From Alliaria petiolata (Eukaryota; Streptophyta; Magnoliopsida; Brassicales; Brassicaceae), in assembly GCA_020283515.1 (NCBI GenBank), contig JAHZTW010000001.1, positions 386,749,683 to 386,813,682 of the forward strand: a DNA stretch of 64,000 bases, given 5' to 3'. The notes under the pieces are model-generated. The model was given only the letters and a program-made list of their open reading frames with translations. It ran no database searches and was not told the DNA's origin. Both the position numbers and the translations under genes were made by a program. Below, piece by piece: positions 22,691 through 35,090 of this stretch (the stretch's first letter is position 1; each line of letters starts with the position of its first letter).

Positions 22691-24783
22691 GGAAATAAAC
22701 TTGCACGTCAACGTACGGGTAGTTATTTTTTTTAGTGAAAAATAATTAAAAAAACTCCTCAACATTCAAATTTTGGCCAAACAAATCATTAACTTTCTAA
22801 TAAATTTATTTCAACTATTTAATAAATTTGTATTTACAAAATAAATAGAATACCATTTGTGATGTCAGGAGATATTAAAATATTATTTTTATTTTATTAT
22901 AATTTGGATTTTTGACGGTTTTACAATTTAGTTGGACTTCTGATTATGTTACCGCAAAAATGAGATTGAGGCTTGCGTTTGAAAAAATTGGATATATTCG
23001 ACAACTTCAATAATTATATATTTGTTAGTTATTAAATCACATTATATGCATTAAAAAGTAGATACAATTTTTAATGATATTAAAACTATGTCTTAATGAT
23101 AATTCAATCTAAATTAAATTGTTTGTTCGTATAACTTTATTTAAAATCTTAAATTCAATACTATTATCATTTAAATATAAAATATAAAATTATTTTTTTT
23201 TAAAACATTGTATTAAGAGTATAGATGTCCATATTTTCTTCCTCTTTCTTTGTGTCTTTTTTGAATATTGGAGTCTCTTGTTACATATCATTAAGATTGT
23301 CTTCTTCCGTAGTTACTAAATCATTTTTTTGATCTTTTTGTCTTTGATTTTTTTTTTTTAATTTTTTGAGAATAATTATTTACACATTCAGCATTCTTAT
23401 CTTCATTTCTTTCTTTGATAGATCAAGTGTAATGATATTCTTTTGAGAAAACTTATTTAATAACTACAAAATAAACCAAAATATACAAACTAACCAATTT
23501 ATCTCTCTGCCTCTCATTATTTCTCTCTAACATTTTGGTTACTTTATAAAATAAATTTCTGTTTTAGTTATTAACCATATTGACCCTGTTCTTTTTAGCA
23601 TCTTTTTGTAATGTTGGGTACTTTTTTGTCAAGAATTGCTGTATTAAAATGATTAATAAAGTTTATTTACTTTTTAATTATTAATTTATAATGTAATAAA
23701 TGAAATACTATGTTTGTTATATTTACTATACCTTTTTATATTTATTGGATTGCTGCTGATATCTATAATTGTTAATCCAACCAAAGTATATTTGAAATAA
23801 ACTGATGGTATCCCACATGATAGTTTATTGGACGGTCAATGATACATATGATCGTTTCTCTCTGTTTTTTGTAGTTATCTTTTGTCAATGCCCACAACTC
23901 ATTTTATAGAGACCAAGAGTTGCAAAGGTTAAACGAGTTGCAATGGTTGATCACCAAAATTTGCAGTGGTTGATCACCAAAGGTTGCAATGGTTAATCAA
24001 ATTAACCATAAAACTAACGGTTACAATTATATATTTTCAACAAATTGCAAATATTCATTAAGTAGTTGAAATTGTTCATTGGAAACGTTTGAAACGATTC
24101 ACTTAAATCTCCTACATTCCACTTCATTTTTATTTTCATTATTTAACAGTACATTTTGCATTATAGAAGTTTTTTTTTAATCCCTGACATTATCTGCAAT
24201 ACATTATCAAAATAGGTGCAATTGTCAAATTTAAAGTTTCGACCATTTTAATCAATTATTTATTCTAAACCCGAACGATGCGCATAAAAATATTGGTTAA
24301 AAATAAATTTTCAAAATAAATATTCATGTTTCGATAATGGCTGTTTTATTTGAATTTGTGTTTGGGTTAAAATATGAGAAATTGGTATCTAGCTTTCTCC
24401 AATACGTGTTATATCTAAGAAAAACGATAAGTGTTACATCTTTAAATCCAAATCAAAAAGAAAAAGTAATTTTCAATTTTTTTTCTCTCAGAAATATTAT
24501 AAATCAGAATCTAATAGAAGAAAATTTTGAATAACGTAATCGAAGAACTAAGCAATAGAAGAGAAAAGCATTTCCTAGGGACCTCGGTGGAAACTAAGAA
24601 AATGAATTAGGAGTATTCAATTTACTTCCTAAAACTTTAGAAATGTGTAGTGAGACAGTGTTTTAAAAATATACAATCAATATTTTATCCCCTTAATATA
24701 ATTTTGAACGTAAGGAACAACGACAAAAAAAACTCACAGTTTATACGGCGATGGTGGAGAATGGTGAAGACTTTTACGATAAC
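22691..24783. other. AT-rich spacer with small repeats, no gene seen
   Basis: Contents: a possible Helitron 3' terminus on the minus strand at its left edge, with no matching 5' end found; a MITE-like block at 23455-23590; and three short tandem units of the form TTGCANTGGTTGATCACCAA around 23935-24000. No coding region is recognised. Confidence 0.5.
23455..23590. mobile_element. Small MITE-like inverted repeat, also at 57405-57545
   Basis: The ends are inverted: TAATAACTACAAAATAAACC on the left, and a right end whose reverse complement begins TTAATAACTAAAAC. CTCTAACATTTTGGTTACTT is shared with the copy near 57480-57500. The two copies are about 135 bp each. Confidence 0.55.
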
Positions 24784-25433
24784 TGATAGTTACCATATTT
24801 ACATCATTTTAACATTCATTTAGTAAAGCATTTGCATTGTTTTATGTATATAACTTGTCCACATAGTCTAGTTTGCATCCATTTTAGAGTTATTGAGTCT
24901 TAACCTAGGTTATTGCATATTTGTTGCATTTTGGAGTGTTTTTGGGTACATTGGAGGACTTTGCAGATTATGGAGGTTAAGCATTGCTTGGAGGATGGCA
25001 TGGAACTAAAGTGTACCAAAAGAAGTTGAGCAAAATGGACTTGAAGCACAAAACCACTACATAAGTAAAGATCGAGCCGGATGAAGAGTTTCAACTCCGA
25101 ATTAGCCTCGGTGATCGTCATGAAAGTCATAGATATTTGAGTTAGCTTTCGTTTGGTCGTAGTTTCAAGTCAAACAGGGAAGCCGTTCAATAGATATGGC
25201 CATTTTACTACAGATCGATCGATCTCATGAAGAAAGCAGTATCGGTGTGCTGTATCGGTGTGATCACACCGATACGCATATCTGTCTGCCATATCGGTGT
25301 GATCACACCGATACGCATATCTGTCTGCCATACCGGTGTAATCATACCGATATGGAACCCGCGATTTTCTTTACTTAAGACGAAAATGCACTGTTGATCA
25401 TCATTATGCAGTTGACTTTTTATTTCCAAACTT
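24784..25433 (+). mobile_element. Truncated LTR, same family as the solo LTR at 49210
   Basis: It starts TGATAG, and its first 160 bp align with 49210-49370. Shared blocks are TTTACA(C/T)CATTTTA, ATATAACTTGTCCA, TTTTAGAGTTA and GCATATTTGTTGCATTT. It is cut off by the N at 25434. Its interior holds the palindrome array at 25254-25351. Confidence 0.7.
25254..25351 (+). repeat. Three perfect or near-perfect 20-bp palindromes, period 39 bp
   Basis: ATCGGTGTGATCACACCGAT is found at 25254-25273 and 25293-25312, with a variant at 25332-25351. The units are separated by ACGCATATCTGTCTGCCAT. Each unit is self-complementary and would form a hairpin or bind a dimeric protein. Confidence 0.9.
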
Positions 25434-25434
25434 N

Positions 25435-26170
25435 ACAAAAAAAAAGTCACGTGCGTGATTAGAGGTGGCGCTAGGTTCTAGTTCTAGACTATACTTGATG
25501 GAAATTCAAAGTTTAATTTGTTGGTCAATAAACTTTTGAGAGTGAAGAATGTTTATATTAGGAAGATCTCGGCAGCTTTCAGGAAAATAGTTGAACACAT
25601 GGACATAAGAGAGAAATGATTTCCATCCACGTTCCACTGCTCCACACATTCTGGTTGCATGATTCCATGTGGACCATATTAAAAAGCCAGTATGTTGATA
25701 TCAGTCGTTTGAATCTAAAACAAAAATTGAGATACATTAAGGTTTGCGTCGAATGATGTTAAGTTTTTTAAGATTTTAACTCAAAACCAATAGACAAGGA
25801 ATGAAAGTCCGTTATATTATTATATATATATACTATTTAAGCTCTCTCTCAACTTTCCATATTTCTCGCACTTCTTAGAGATTAAGAACCATGATCTAAT
25901 AATTTCTATCTAATTCCTAAATCCAAATAGATGAATTGGTAATTTTCTGCAACATGTTTAGTGATAAATTGATCGGAAATCCACAAAGGAGATGAGATCA
26001 TATTCCGGAAGAAAAGATTAAAATGCAATCACCACAACAACAACCTACCATTACATTGTTGCCGACGGACTATTTCTTTTCAAAATGCATAATTTTTTTT
26101 ATGTGTGTTGACAACAGATACAAATTTTATCATCCCGTGGAATAATACTTTAGTGTATTTTCTTTCCTCG
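25435..26170 (+). repeat. Dispersed repeat family R, copy 3 (longest)
   Basis: It begins immediately after the N at 25434, so its true left edge is uncertain. It carries all the blocks seen in copy 1 (1371-2230) and copy 2 (22297-22690). Confidence 0.7.
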
Positions 26171-26185
26171 CAAGCATAGTTAATG

Positions 26186-26780
26186 CAGTGGCGGTCCCAA
26201 AATTTTTTTTAACCGGGGTCAAAACATAACTATAAATATAAATATAAATAAAAATTCTTAAAATAAAAAACATCTTACAAAACCACCATACGATTTTTTT
26301 TTAGGTCTAGAAGCTTCCATGGTAAATCATCTAAATCACTAGATGACGTTAGAGTTTTTTTCAAATATTTTTCTATTACTCTTTCACTAAATAAAAATAA
26401 TAAAACTATTAATAAAAATAATAAAACTATTAATTATTTTAATATAATTTAACAACAAACAAAAAGACGAAAGCTTGAGAAGTTATAAAAGAAAAAACTC
26501 TGATTACTAATCTAAATTATATATGAAAAAAAGATAAAATTGGGCTAATTGTTTCTAGAAAAAAAGAAAGTTGGGTTATATATCTATGGGCCATGACTTT
26601 CAAAACAAAAACCAACTTTTTAATAATTGGGTTAAAGAAATAGAGACTTAAAATATATTTTAAACCATAAATAAAACCGTGTAACATACTTTCAATATAT
26701 TAAATTTATAGAAATTTTTTTTTTTTTGGAATTTGGGGGGTTCAGCTGACCCACCCTTTTAACAAGTAGGTCCGCCTCTG
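26186..26780. mobile_element. Non-autonomous hAT element, 595 bp
   Basis: The termini are CAGTGGCGG...GTCCGCCTCTG. The element is flanked by a perfect 8-bp duplication AGTTAATG (26178-26185, 26781-26788), diagnostic of hAT. It has a subterminal GGGGTCA...CAGCTGACCC pair, and no transposase is encoded. It is related to the element at 50617. Confidence 0.88.
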
Positions 26781-26799
26781 AGTTAATGTACGGTTACAA

Positions 26800-27965
26800 G
26801 AAAGGCTTCGAATGGTGACGCATATCAAAAAATGTAGATCAAGCAGATAATGCAGATCATGCAGAACAAATACAGATCAAAAAGAAATGCAGAACAAATG
26901 CAGATCTAAAAATAATCATATTATATTAAATAGTATAAAAATATAAAATAATGCAAATCAAATAGTATAAAAATATGAAATGATGCAAATTAAATAGTAT
27001 AAAATATATAATTATTATGATAAATACATTTTAAAATTTAAACATTATCTAAATTTTAAATTCGATTACAACATTCAAAAAAATTAGAAATATGGAAATA
27101 TAGTATAATGCCATTTTTGGTTTCAAATATGGAACCATCTCATTTAATTTTTTTATTTATAAAATAGTCTTTCAAATTTTAGATACTTTTACTTTTAGAG
27201 TTATAAATAAATATTTTGATGATGATTTTTTTTTGATGATTATAAATATTAAAACACTCTAATATATAAAATTAAAATGCAAATAATATTATTTAATAGA
27301 ATATATAAAAACATAATACTAAATTTAAAATAAATTAAAAATACTGAAATTAAAAATAATAGAAAATAAATTTAGTACAACAATGATTGGTTACTTAATC
27401 AACTTTGTTTTATCATTTTTATGTAGTGTAATGTGTTTTTTAAAAATTATAATAATGAAATTTTAAAAATATCTTAATTTATGAAAATTTTGAGAGAAAT
27501 TAAATAATTGGGGCAATTTGTAAATTTTAAAGAAAATATGTATAATTATTAATTAATAATAAAATAGAAAAATAAAAATATACTATATATTATATACAAT
27601 TTAAAATAAATCTCAAAAAATATAATAACAACAAAAAACGAAAATAACTTACTTTATAGACGATTTGTTTGAAACTGAATGAAAAAATAAGTAGCAAAGG
27701 GAGATATTTATATCAGTTACAAATGAAAAAAAAAATATATTATCCATTGGCCATCTGCTTGTCGCCCACACCTTTCTTCTCTCTTTTCTGCGATCAGTTT
27801 TTACCACTAAAAAACAAGCAAAATTTGATCTGTATGCAGATCTTTATTTTTTTTTTTTTTATATTTGGTTCTGCAAAAAAGTAGATGAATGGCAAAAAAA
27901 TGCAGATCAATCTGCATATCACTAGTGATATGTGTTTGTATTTGTTCTGCATTAAATCTGTGTTT
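26800..27965. repeat. AT-rich element-like segment with inverted TGCAGATC clusters
   Basis: TGCAGATC/TGCAGAAC motifs cluster at 26825-26915. They recur in inverted order at 27820-27960 (GTATTTGTTCTGCATTAAATC is the reverse of ATGCAGAACAAATAC on the left). Between them are an AATGCAAAT(C/T)AAATAGTATAA tandem run (about 26945-27005) and very AT-rich DNA. This arrangement suggests a DNA transposon with subterminal repeats. Termini and target duplication were not resolved. Confidence 0.4.
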
Positions 27966-28204
27966 CCATTCAAAGAAGTGTTTTTATTCGACCACGTTCC
28001 ACGAGCAGACACTGACCTATTACGATCTGACCAAACTCACAATTGTCTAAAAAATAAACTTCCGTCGTCTTGGTACATCATTATTAAAAGGGAAAATATA
28101 TCACTTATTCACTTGGAAACACAACGTCTTGTTATAATTAAAATCAATCATTTAGAAATACAACAAACGGTTCCAACAATAAACAGTACGTTTACAAATT
28201 CATA

Positions 28205-28434
28205 AACTTTATAATACAGAAGAAGAAGATGACTAAAAAAAAAAAAAATTTCATAAACTTTATAATATCAATTTTAGCAATAACTTTAAAATAATACAAA
28301 TACGGCACTGTGTATATCTGAAAGAGATCACAAATCATTGCATATGCTGTTTCATTATTTATTCTTTTTACAATCGTTTTATTTTATATTTTAAATACCA
28401 TACCATTCATAAGATCATCATTATATTTTTGCAT
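28205..28434 (-). other. 3' flank of BSP2
   Basis: It shares CAATTTTAGCAATAACTTTAA-like and TTTGCATTCATTGACC motifs with 47195-47400, so it belongs to the duplicated unit. No other gene is seen in 27966-28434. Confidence 0.6.
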
Positions 28435-29121
28435 TCATTGACCATACTTGGCCTTGTACTCTCTCCAGAGTTGATTCACATCTTTCCCAAGCAAATCAAC
28501 AAAAAAACCATCACTATAGCCATTTCTCATCTTCTTGTTCAGCTCCGCCACAAACCCATTCCTCAAACCGTTACAATAATCCAAGAACCTAGCAGTAACG
28601 TCATAACCCTGATCCCACCTATCACCACGACCAGGCCCCACCCAATGACCCGGGGCATAACCCGCTTTCAGCCTCACGTAGTCCGCTATACCTTCGACAA
28701 GCCCACCCGGAGCCCGGCCCGCACCGTTCCACTGCCAAGAATGGACCACCTCGTGATAAACCACACCGGTAAATTCCCTCTTTACATCTCCCGAGAAACC
28801 CGCGAGATACCCAGCGTTGAAGTGTATCTCGCTTCCCGAGTTCGTGTTGTACGCAACACCGTTACCGTTCTCCATGAACAGTGTGATCTTTGTGACGGAT
28901 CTTCTGTCCGAAGGGTTGTTTTTTTGCTGGAACAAACGCCACGTGAAGTCCGTCGCAGACCTCAACGACTGTGTGCCGTAGCTTGCACCGCCGATCTCTC
29001 CCCGGAATCTCCTTCCTCCGGCAGAATCGCCGGTGTTGTCGACAACCGAGAAGTCAACTGCGTTGACCAGTGAGACGGCGAGCAACAGAGAGACTACAAG
29101 GAAGAGTTTGTGATATGTCAT
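28435..29121 (-). CDS. Plant basic secretory protein (BSP), copy 2, intact
   Basis: The protein is 228 aa. Residues 1-21 form a signal peptide (hydrophobic core FLVVSLLLAVSL, cleavage after VNA), so it should be secreted to the apoplast. The mature part is a single PF04450-type domain. It contains VVDNTGDSAGG near the N-terminus, the metalloprotease-like HEVVHSWQW (His123, Glu124, His127), and then GGLVEGIADYVR (Glu143), placed where a third metal ligand of HExxH peptidases would lie. Such proteins are pathogen-related (PR-17-like) and assumed, but rarely shown, to be peptidases. The family resembles A. thaliana genes near At2g15130-At2g15220, from memory. The start is chosen because it gives the signal peptide and aligns with the other copies. 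No introns or lesions are visible. Confidence 0.93.
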   Translation of the reverse strand: MTYHKLFLVVSLLLAVSLVNAVDFSVVDNTGDSAGGRRFRGEIGGASYGTQSLRSATDFTWRLFQQKNNPSDRRSVTKITLFMENGNGVAYNTNSGSEIHFNAGYLAGFSGDVKREFTGVVYHEVVHSWQWNGAGRAPGGLVEGIADYVRLKAGYAPGHWVGPGRGDRWDQGYDVTARFLDYCNGLRNGFVAELNKKMRNGYSDGFFVDLLGKDVNQLWREYKAKYGQ

Positions 29122-29335
29122 CTTTCTTGTTTGTTTATTTGTTCTGGCTTGTGTATTGGGACAATGATTTGCTTAGAGCAAGACGTAGCTTTATATAGAA
29201 AAAAGAAGTGGATGTATTCTAATTACAAGTAGCTTTATTTTGGTCAAACGAAGATCTTTTCTTTGGTAGTGTTCCACAATCGTAAGTTTTGTACAATTAC
29301 GACCTAGTAGTATCTTTATACATTTTAGTGCCGTT
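29122..29335 (-). promoter_or_regulatory. BSP2 promoter with TATA box and W-box
   Basis: TATA box TCTATATAAAG on the minus strand (29189-29199), about 70 bp upstream of the ATG. A W-box TTGACC lies at 29242-29247 (read on the minus strand) inside a block shared by all three BSP copies that extends to about 29320. W-boxes are WRKY factor sites, which fits a defence-induced gene. Induction itself is inference. Confidence 0.75.
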
Positions 29336-30244
29336 AGAAAGAAAAAACCGAATTTTAAATTAACAGAATAATTTTATTTTTTTACTTTAATTATTATGTA
29401 ATGTTGCTGGTAGATTTTTATGCCACTGCCTCAGGAAAAACGTTTAGCACAATTTAAGATCAGTGTGTTACTAAGTTGCTATATATACTTTCACGAAATT
29501 GAGATTGTTAATAATTTTTTTAAGGGTTTTTTCCAAATGACATTTTTTGCAAGTTTACTCTCAAAACCTCCGAAATTGAATTTAGTCCACAATGTACCCC
29601 ACTGTCACCGAGGGCGGATCTAGAAGATTTTTTTACTGGGTGCATTATTGATAGAAAAGAAAAAAAAAATAAGCAAAGGAGAGAATTGAACTTGAGACAT
29701 TAGGGCTGCACGTACGTGTCCCCATAGTTAAAATTGTATATATTAAGCAAAGCCCGAAACAAGCTTCACTACTAACCAGTTACTTCTAACCCTTAAACAA
29801 GTCTTAAATATCGAGATCAAAGTTATCTGGATCGGTTCCATTTCATTATGATCGAATAGCCATGCTTTGAAGTGCTGAAATCCCTCCATATGCTCATGGG
29901 AATGAGTAACTCTCAAATTTGAGTTCACGAGAATGACTTAGGGGGCTTATTGGATTATGGATTTGAATTTATTTTTAATGATTTTAGATCTGGTTGGATT
30001 TTGATAGAATTTACAGATTTTGTGTGTTTTGTCAACAAATGCGAACCTTAATTATGTTCCCGTGGAATTTACGTTAGTAGTTTTGTAACTTTTGTTCTCA
30101 CATTTATAATGGGCAACAGGGCAAGTACAAGAAACTGATTTTATTCGACCACGTTCAACGAGCAAACACTGACTTGACATTAAACCAATTCGTATTATTA
30201 TCTTTTACTCACAATATGATTAAATTACTTTTCTTTGTTTGTCT
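29336..30244. repeat. Upstream flank of BSP2 with an element fragment, no gene
   Basis: 29455-29530 matches 20225-20280 and 48310-48400. 29603-29640 (GGGCGGATCTAGAAG, then a GTGCA-rich stretch) resembles one terminus of the hAT family seen at 26186 and 50617, without a clear second end. 29995-30190 matches 19771-19920 in inverted orientation. Confidence 0.55.
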
Positions 30245-31390
30245 TCTAAAAAATCTATAAATATATTAAAAAAATAAGTAATAATATAATATTATATGGA
30301 GTTCTTAAAATTAAGGAACTAGGCATCATTATTGCACAGCCTGTGTAAAGGGTCTTAAAACATTTTTTATTACTAAAATAAAATGATTTTCAGAAAAAAA
30401 AAACAATTTTTGAAAAAAAAAGAAACAAAAAAAAGTCGACGACTCATATCATGACACGTGGCTTTAGAGACGCTTCTATCGCCTCTGCGCAGAGAGACGA
30501 ATCTCTGCTAAAGATCGCCACGTCATAATTTTTTTTTTAATTTTTTAATTTTCTTTTTCTAAAGAACCGCACCAAAACTGTGCATTAAAGATGCTCTAAA
30601 GAGCAAGATCAATGGTAAATTCTTAGAAAGTATCTTAAGATATATTATTATAATAAAAATATTATAATAATGAATGAGGTTCTTAAGAACTAAGAAAACC
30701 ATTCAAAGTTTCTAAGACCACCTCGAGCGCACACAAAATAAGAGTGTCTTAAATTTTAAAAATATTAAAAAGGAGAAAAAGTGTCTTAAGTAGAAAGTGG
30801 GTGTTTTGGCAATTAAAAAAGAAAAAGAAAAAAAATATTTTATCTTTCAATTAGAAATTGCTACGTGGGGATTTAGGGTGTCTTAAGTGTCTCTCGACAT
30901 CCACTCTCTACTTAAGACACCTTTTTTCTCCTTTTTAATATTTTTAAAATTTAAGACACCCTTATTTTATGTACGATGGAGGTGGTCTAAATCTCCACGT
31001 GGCAATTTCTAATTGAAAGATAAAATATTTTTTTTCTTTTTCTTTTTTAATTGCCAAAACATATCTCCTTTCTATTTTTTAAGATACTTCTTAGAGTATG
31101 ACCGATGGAGATGCTCTTATTTAAGATATTTTGGGTGGTTTTCTTAAGTTCTTAAAAACCCGATTCATTATTATAATATTTTTATTATAATAATATATCT
31201 GAATATACTTTTTAAGAATCTACTATTGATCTTACTCCCTCCAAAATTTATTAAATAAAATACTTCAAAACTTTTTCTCTCCATTTTAAGAACCACATAA
31301 TTATTTATTAATATTTTTTTTTACTAAAAATTCCATTTTTAAAACCCCATAATTACCCAATGGAGGTGCTCTTATTAGAATAGATCACTT
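30245..31390. mobile_element. Fold-back (hairpin) MITE cluster
   Basis: The arms at about 30600-30920 and 30930-31240 are reverse complements of one another, including TATTATTATAATAAAAATAT, TTTAAAAATATTAAAAAGGA, AATTAGAAATTGC and CACGTGG-type blocks. A smaller palindromic pair (CACGTGGC near 30455, GCCACGTCA near 30515) sits at the left. The whole 1.1 kb is missing at the paralogous site near 19670-19690, so it inserted after the duplication. Transcription across it would give a long hairpin RNA. Confidence 0.75.
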
Positions 31391-33132
31391 GGAAACACAA
31401 CGAATATTAGCTACGCTGCGATGAATAATTTCATCTTTTAATGCCCGAAACCACACTAAATGTTTTGGGTAAGTTTGACTCTATTAATTAATTTGAAATA
31501 ATTAGCATTTTCTAGAAATCGAATATAGTATGCAAACACTAGACCTCTGTTAACCCCACTCAACTAAAGGAAATTGCTCATTTAATTTCTCAAGTATTTG
31601 CAATTTGGCATTTTTATTTTCCAAGTATCACTTGTGCAGATTAATTCTCTAAATTTGAGTTGACTGTGCAAATTTAAGCACGAAAAAAGTCAATTAACGA
31701 AAAAACGGAATCATTACCGTTGACTTTATATCTCAGTCTAATTTTCCAAAGTCAACATAAACTCGAGGAATTAAGATTGATGATAGGATAATAATCATCG
31801 GTTGATAACTAAAAAATTTTCCACTAAAGAAAAAATCACCGGAAAATATACGTAATTTTTTAATTTTATTCATAACAACAGAAAACATTACATAATAAAA
31901 TTAATATTTCTTAAAAAGGTATTCTACAAATAATCATAATTTTTTTAATAGAAAATGATCATTTAATTTCTCAAGTTTTTGTAATTGTGCTAATTAATTT
32001 CCTAACTTTCAATTTGGCAAATTAATTCCTCGAGTTTATGTTGACTTTGTAAAATTGAACTGAGATATAAAGTCAACGGTAACGTTTCCGTTTTCTTCGT
32101 TAACGTTGACTTTTTTGTGTCTAAATTTACGCAGTCAACTCAAACTTGGGGAATTGATCTGCACAAGCGATACTTGAGGAATAAAAAAGCAGATTGCAAA
32201 TACTTGTGATATGCTCAAATTTACCCTAGAGGTACTCTCTCAAATTAAGAGATCAAATGCAGTATTTAGGGATCGAATCCACAGGGAATGAGATAGTGAC
32301 ACAACATATTTCTAAGTTTGAATTAAGGTAAGAGGAAAGAATTAAAAGTAAAGACAGCGAGCAATTTAAAAACGGTGTAAATTCAGGAGACAAAACGCTA
32401 GGCTATGGGAAATTCGCAGGTATGTTTCCAAATTGCAGAATAGAAAACTGTCAGGATATTTATTAAGAACCGTTCTAGAACTCGAAACACAATTATAAAA
32501 TCAACCAACTCTCGCTGCGAAGATTATCTATGTCTAAAGCCTACAATTTCAAATCTCTTTGCAAATCCTATCAATTCAGACAAGCATTAATAACAGGTTC
32601 GATTGTTCACAAAATCCTTAAACCAAATCTCTTTGCGAATAAGTATTTTGCTCATCTAACATTAGTTCAGACAATCAATAATATTCTCGCATCTATTAAT
32701 CAACCTAAGATCATATTCTAGGTCGCAAAGCTAGAATAAGCATTAATCACAAATCCATATGTAGAACAAACAGATTAATCCCAATAGTAATTCAATTCTA
32801 ACAACCTATCATCAACCCTTGAATTACCCAAAACCTAACTAACAAACTACTTAGACATGGTGATTAAAGAAAACATCATGAATAAAGTAATTTGCATAAA
32901 AGAAATCAATAGAAACAAAGGAGTTCCAAATCTGCTCTGAAGGAGTCTAATTCTTCTCTCCAAAAACTCTCTACCAATCTCTCCCTAAAATAATGTGTAG
33001 CCTAAACAATGGCTCTGAAAATCCTTAAATAAGGGTTAAAACACAAGTGGGGCACTTTTGCAAATAAATAAAACTTCTGGGCAAATTTCTTTTCTTCAAA
33101 ACTTCTAGAAAACGCATTTTCCATTGGCTCGA

Positions 33133-33180
33133 GTGGTGTCGATCGACAACACCAGTGAACAGTGTCGATCGACACTGTTC
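33133..33180 (+). repeat. Two TGTCGATCGACA palindromes inside the solo LTR
   Basis: GGTGTCGATCGACAACACC at 33135-33153 is followed by a perfect 24-bp palindrome centred on CGATCG at 33157-33180. The spacing and self-complementarity recall the arrays at 25254 and 49465, but the sequence is unrelated. Confidence 0.85.
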
Positions 33181-33641
33181 ATCCAACTTGACTCCGACTT
33201 CATGTTTTCAACAACTTCTTGCACAATGCTCCAAAAAGCTTAAAAATCTCCAATTATGCTCCAACCGTACCTGGATCTGCAAAGACTCTATTAGAACTCT
33301 AAAAAGACCAAAAGACTTATATCATGGTCAAAAACCGGGAGAAAAAAATGTTTCTCTCTCTTCTTTCTCTCTCTAAAATTCTCCCTGTCTCTCCAAGCGA
33401 ACCTGAAGACGATTGTCTTCAATCTTCTTCAATTCCTCCGGTGAGTTTTGTCCGACGGTTCTCTCCCCGAATTGTCTGGGTTCTTGTCGTCGGTTTATGT
33501 CCGTTGAGCGGTTTCTCTAGCGGTTTTTCCCCAACTTCTCTTTCAACAATCTTCGGACGGAAACCGCCATGGCTTCATCTCTATATAAATCGATGGAGTT
33601 ACACAAAATTCTACACAGTTCCATACAACAATCATTGCCAT

Positions 33642-35090
33642 ATGAGTGACAACATCAGGAGACGCATGCAAGACATCAATTTTGGGATTGATGAAGCCCC
33701 AATTGCCCTGCCTCAGGCGGTTTGCGACCAAGCGGTGCGAGCCAAACGATTTGCCATTATCGGGATCCTTTTGAATCCCAAGAAACAGAACTTCCGTGCA
33801 TTAATTGGCCAGATGCCTCGACTCTGGGGTATGAGCGATTCTGTAACTGGCAGAATAATTGATACTCATAAGTTTCAGTTCATCTTTCAATCGGAGGAGG
33901 CTGTCAACTTGATCCTTCGTCGGGGCCCATGGTCATTCAACGAATGGATGTTGGTAACCCAAAGGTGGTCTCCATTAATTTCTGAAGATTCGCTCAAAAC
34001 CATCCCATTATGGGTACAAGTCCGGGGCATACCCCCTCAATTTCTTAATCGCGATTTGGTCGAATACATTGCCGGGAGTTTAGGGTCCGTAGTGGACATT
34101 GATTTCAACGAAGCGGCACAAGTATTGGATTTCGTGAGAACTAAACTGGCCATCAACATTGAAAACCCTCTCCGATTTCAAAGAAACTTCCAATTTGTTC
34201 CCGGAGAGAATACGACTCTCAAGCTACGGTATGAACGACTTCGTAACTTCTGTCTCAAATGTGGATTGCTGACGCATGAAATCAAAGATTGTCCTTTAAA
34301 CATCGACGAAGAAAGTCCTGATGATCCGCCTAATGATGATGATGCTGATGTTGATGATGATGATGACGACAAAGAAGCAATTCATGAGTTGGGTAATGTC
34401 ACCACAGCACAAACTGGGAACCAGAATGCTGTGAATATGACTGGTACCGGTTCACAGGGAGATGATGACAATGCACCCTTTGAAGTTACAGAGGATAAAG
34501 ATATGATATCGGAAACTTGGCGTTATCTCCAGGCCAAACTTGAAAAAGGAAAATTCTCTGAATGAGATTTCACAACGCTATTGAAGGAATATGCTGATCA
34601 GGAGGAGAACTCCGGTTTCAGTTCCGGTAAACGTGCGAAGATAGAAGCAATGCTCCGCAAGTTTGATAATGCATAATCTAGTTTCATGGCCGCTTCCTAC
34701 CACCGTGGCTACACTGATGACTCTCAGCCCCATATTCCTGGAATCACTCCAACAGGTGCGTCCTTTAGCGAGGCAGATTTCTCTGTTATGTCTCCTGAGT
34801 TCGATGTTTTTGTTGTTTGCAAGGATGAAGTGAAGCAATCTCCTAGCAATGCCTACAAACGCAAACAAAGGAACGATGACCCAAAACTTGTTCCTCATCA
34901 ATATGCCTCTGATGATGACTACGGGAACTTCAATACACGCAAGCGTCAAGCGATGCCAATTGTTATTGATGACGATCGGAAGGACCTGGTTCCGATCAAG
35001 AAGGAGTTCGCTTGCGATTCACAGGGATCTCATAGCGTTGACAAGCCTTACAGCACTCAAGAAAGGGGTTCTGTGCCCCTCCGTCTCTGA
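33642..35090 (+). pseudogene. LINE ORF1, nucleic-acid-binding protein
   Basis: I place the start at 33642 (MSDNIRRR) because the more upstream ATG at 33324 lies in the target duplication, outside the element. The protein has a DUF4283-type domain (about residues 25-175; landmarks RGPWSFNEWML, PLWVQVRGIPP), then a CCHC knuckle CLKCGLLTHEIKDC and a long Asp-rich tail. The frame is broken by TGA at 34563-34565 and TAA at 34674-34676, after which the same frame continues to 35090. ORF1 proteins of plant LINEs bind the element RNA. With two stops this copy should not make the full product. Confidence 0.85.

Noticed and set aside
22684..22725. Complete Helitron on the minus strand starting at the CTAG edge
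   Set aside because: A plausible 3' terminus is present, but no TCT(A/C)TACTA-type 5' end was found in the following kilobases, so only the edge is noted.
25254..25351. CRISPR-like array of regular repeats
   Set aside because: Only three units with near-identical spacers, in a plant LTR. CRISPR arrays do not occur in plant nuclear DNA.
25208..25450. Frames across the palindrome array, both strands
   Set aside because: The repeated YRCDHTDTHICLP-type peptide only reflects the 39-bp tandem palindrome inside an LTR.
28429..29073. 214-codon plus-strand frame
   Set aside because: It is the antisense of BSP2. The minus strand encodes a full secreted BSP with conserved motifs. Similar antisense frames lie over BSP3 and the BSP pseudogene.
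33321..33323. ATG at 33324 as the LINE ORF1 start
   Set aside because: It lies in the 18-bp target duplication, outside the LINE. The first in-element ATG that begins the conserved domain region is at 33642.
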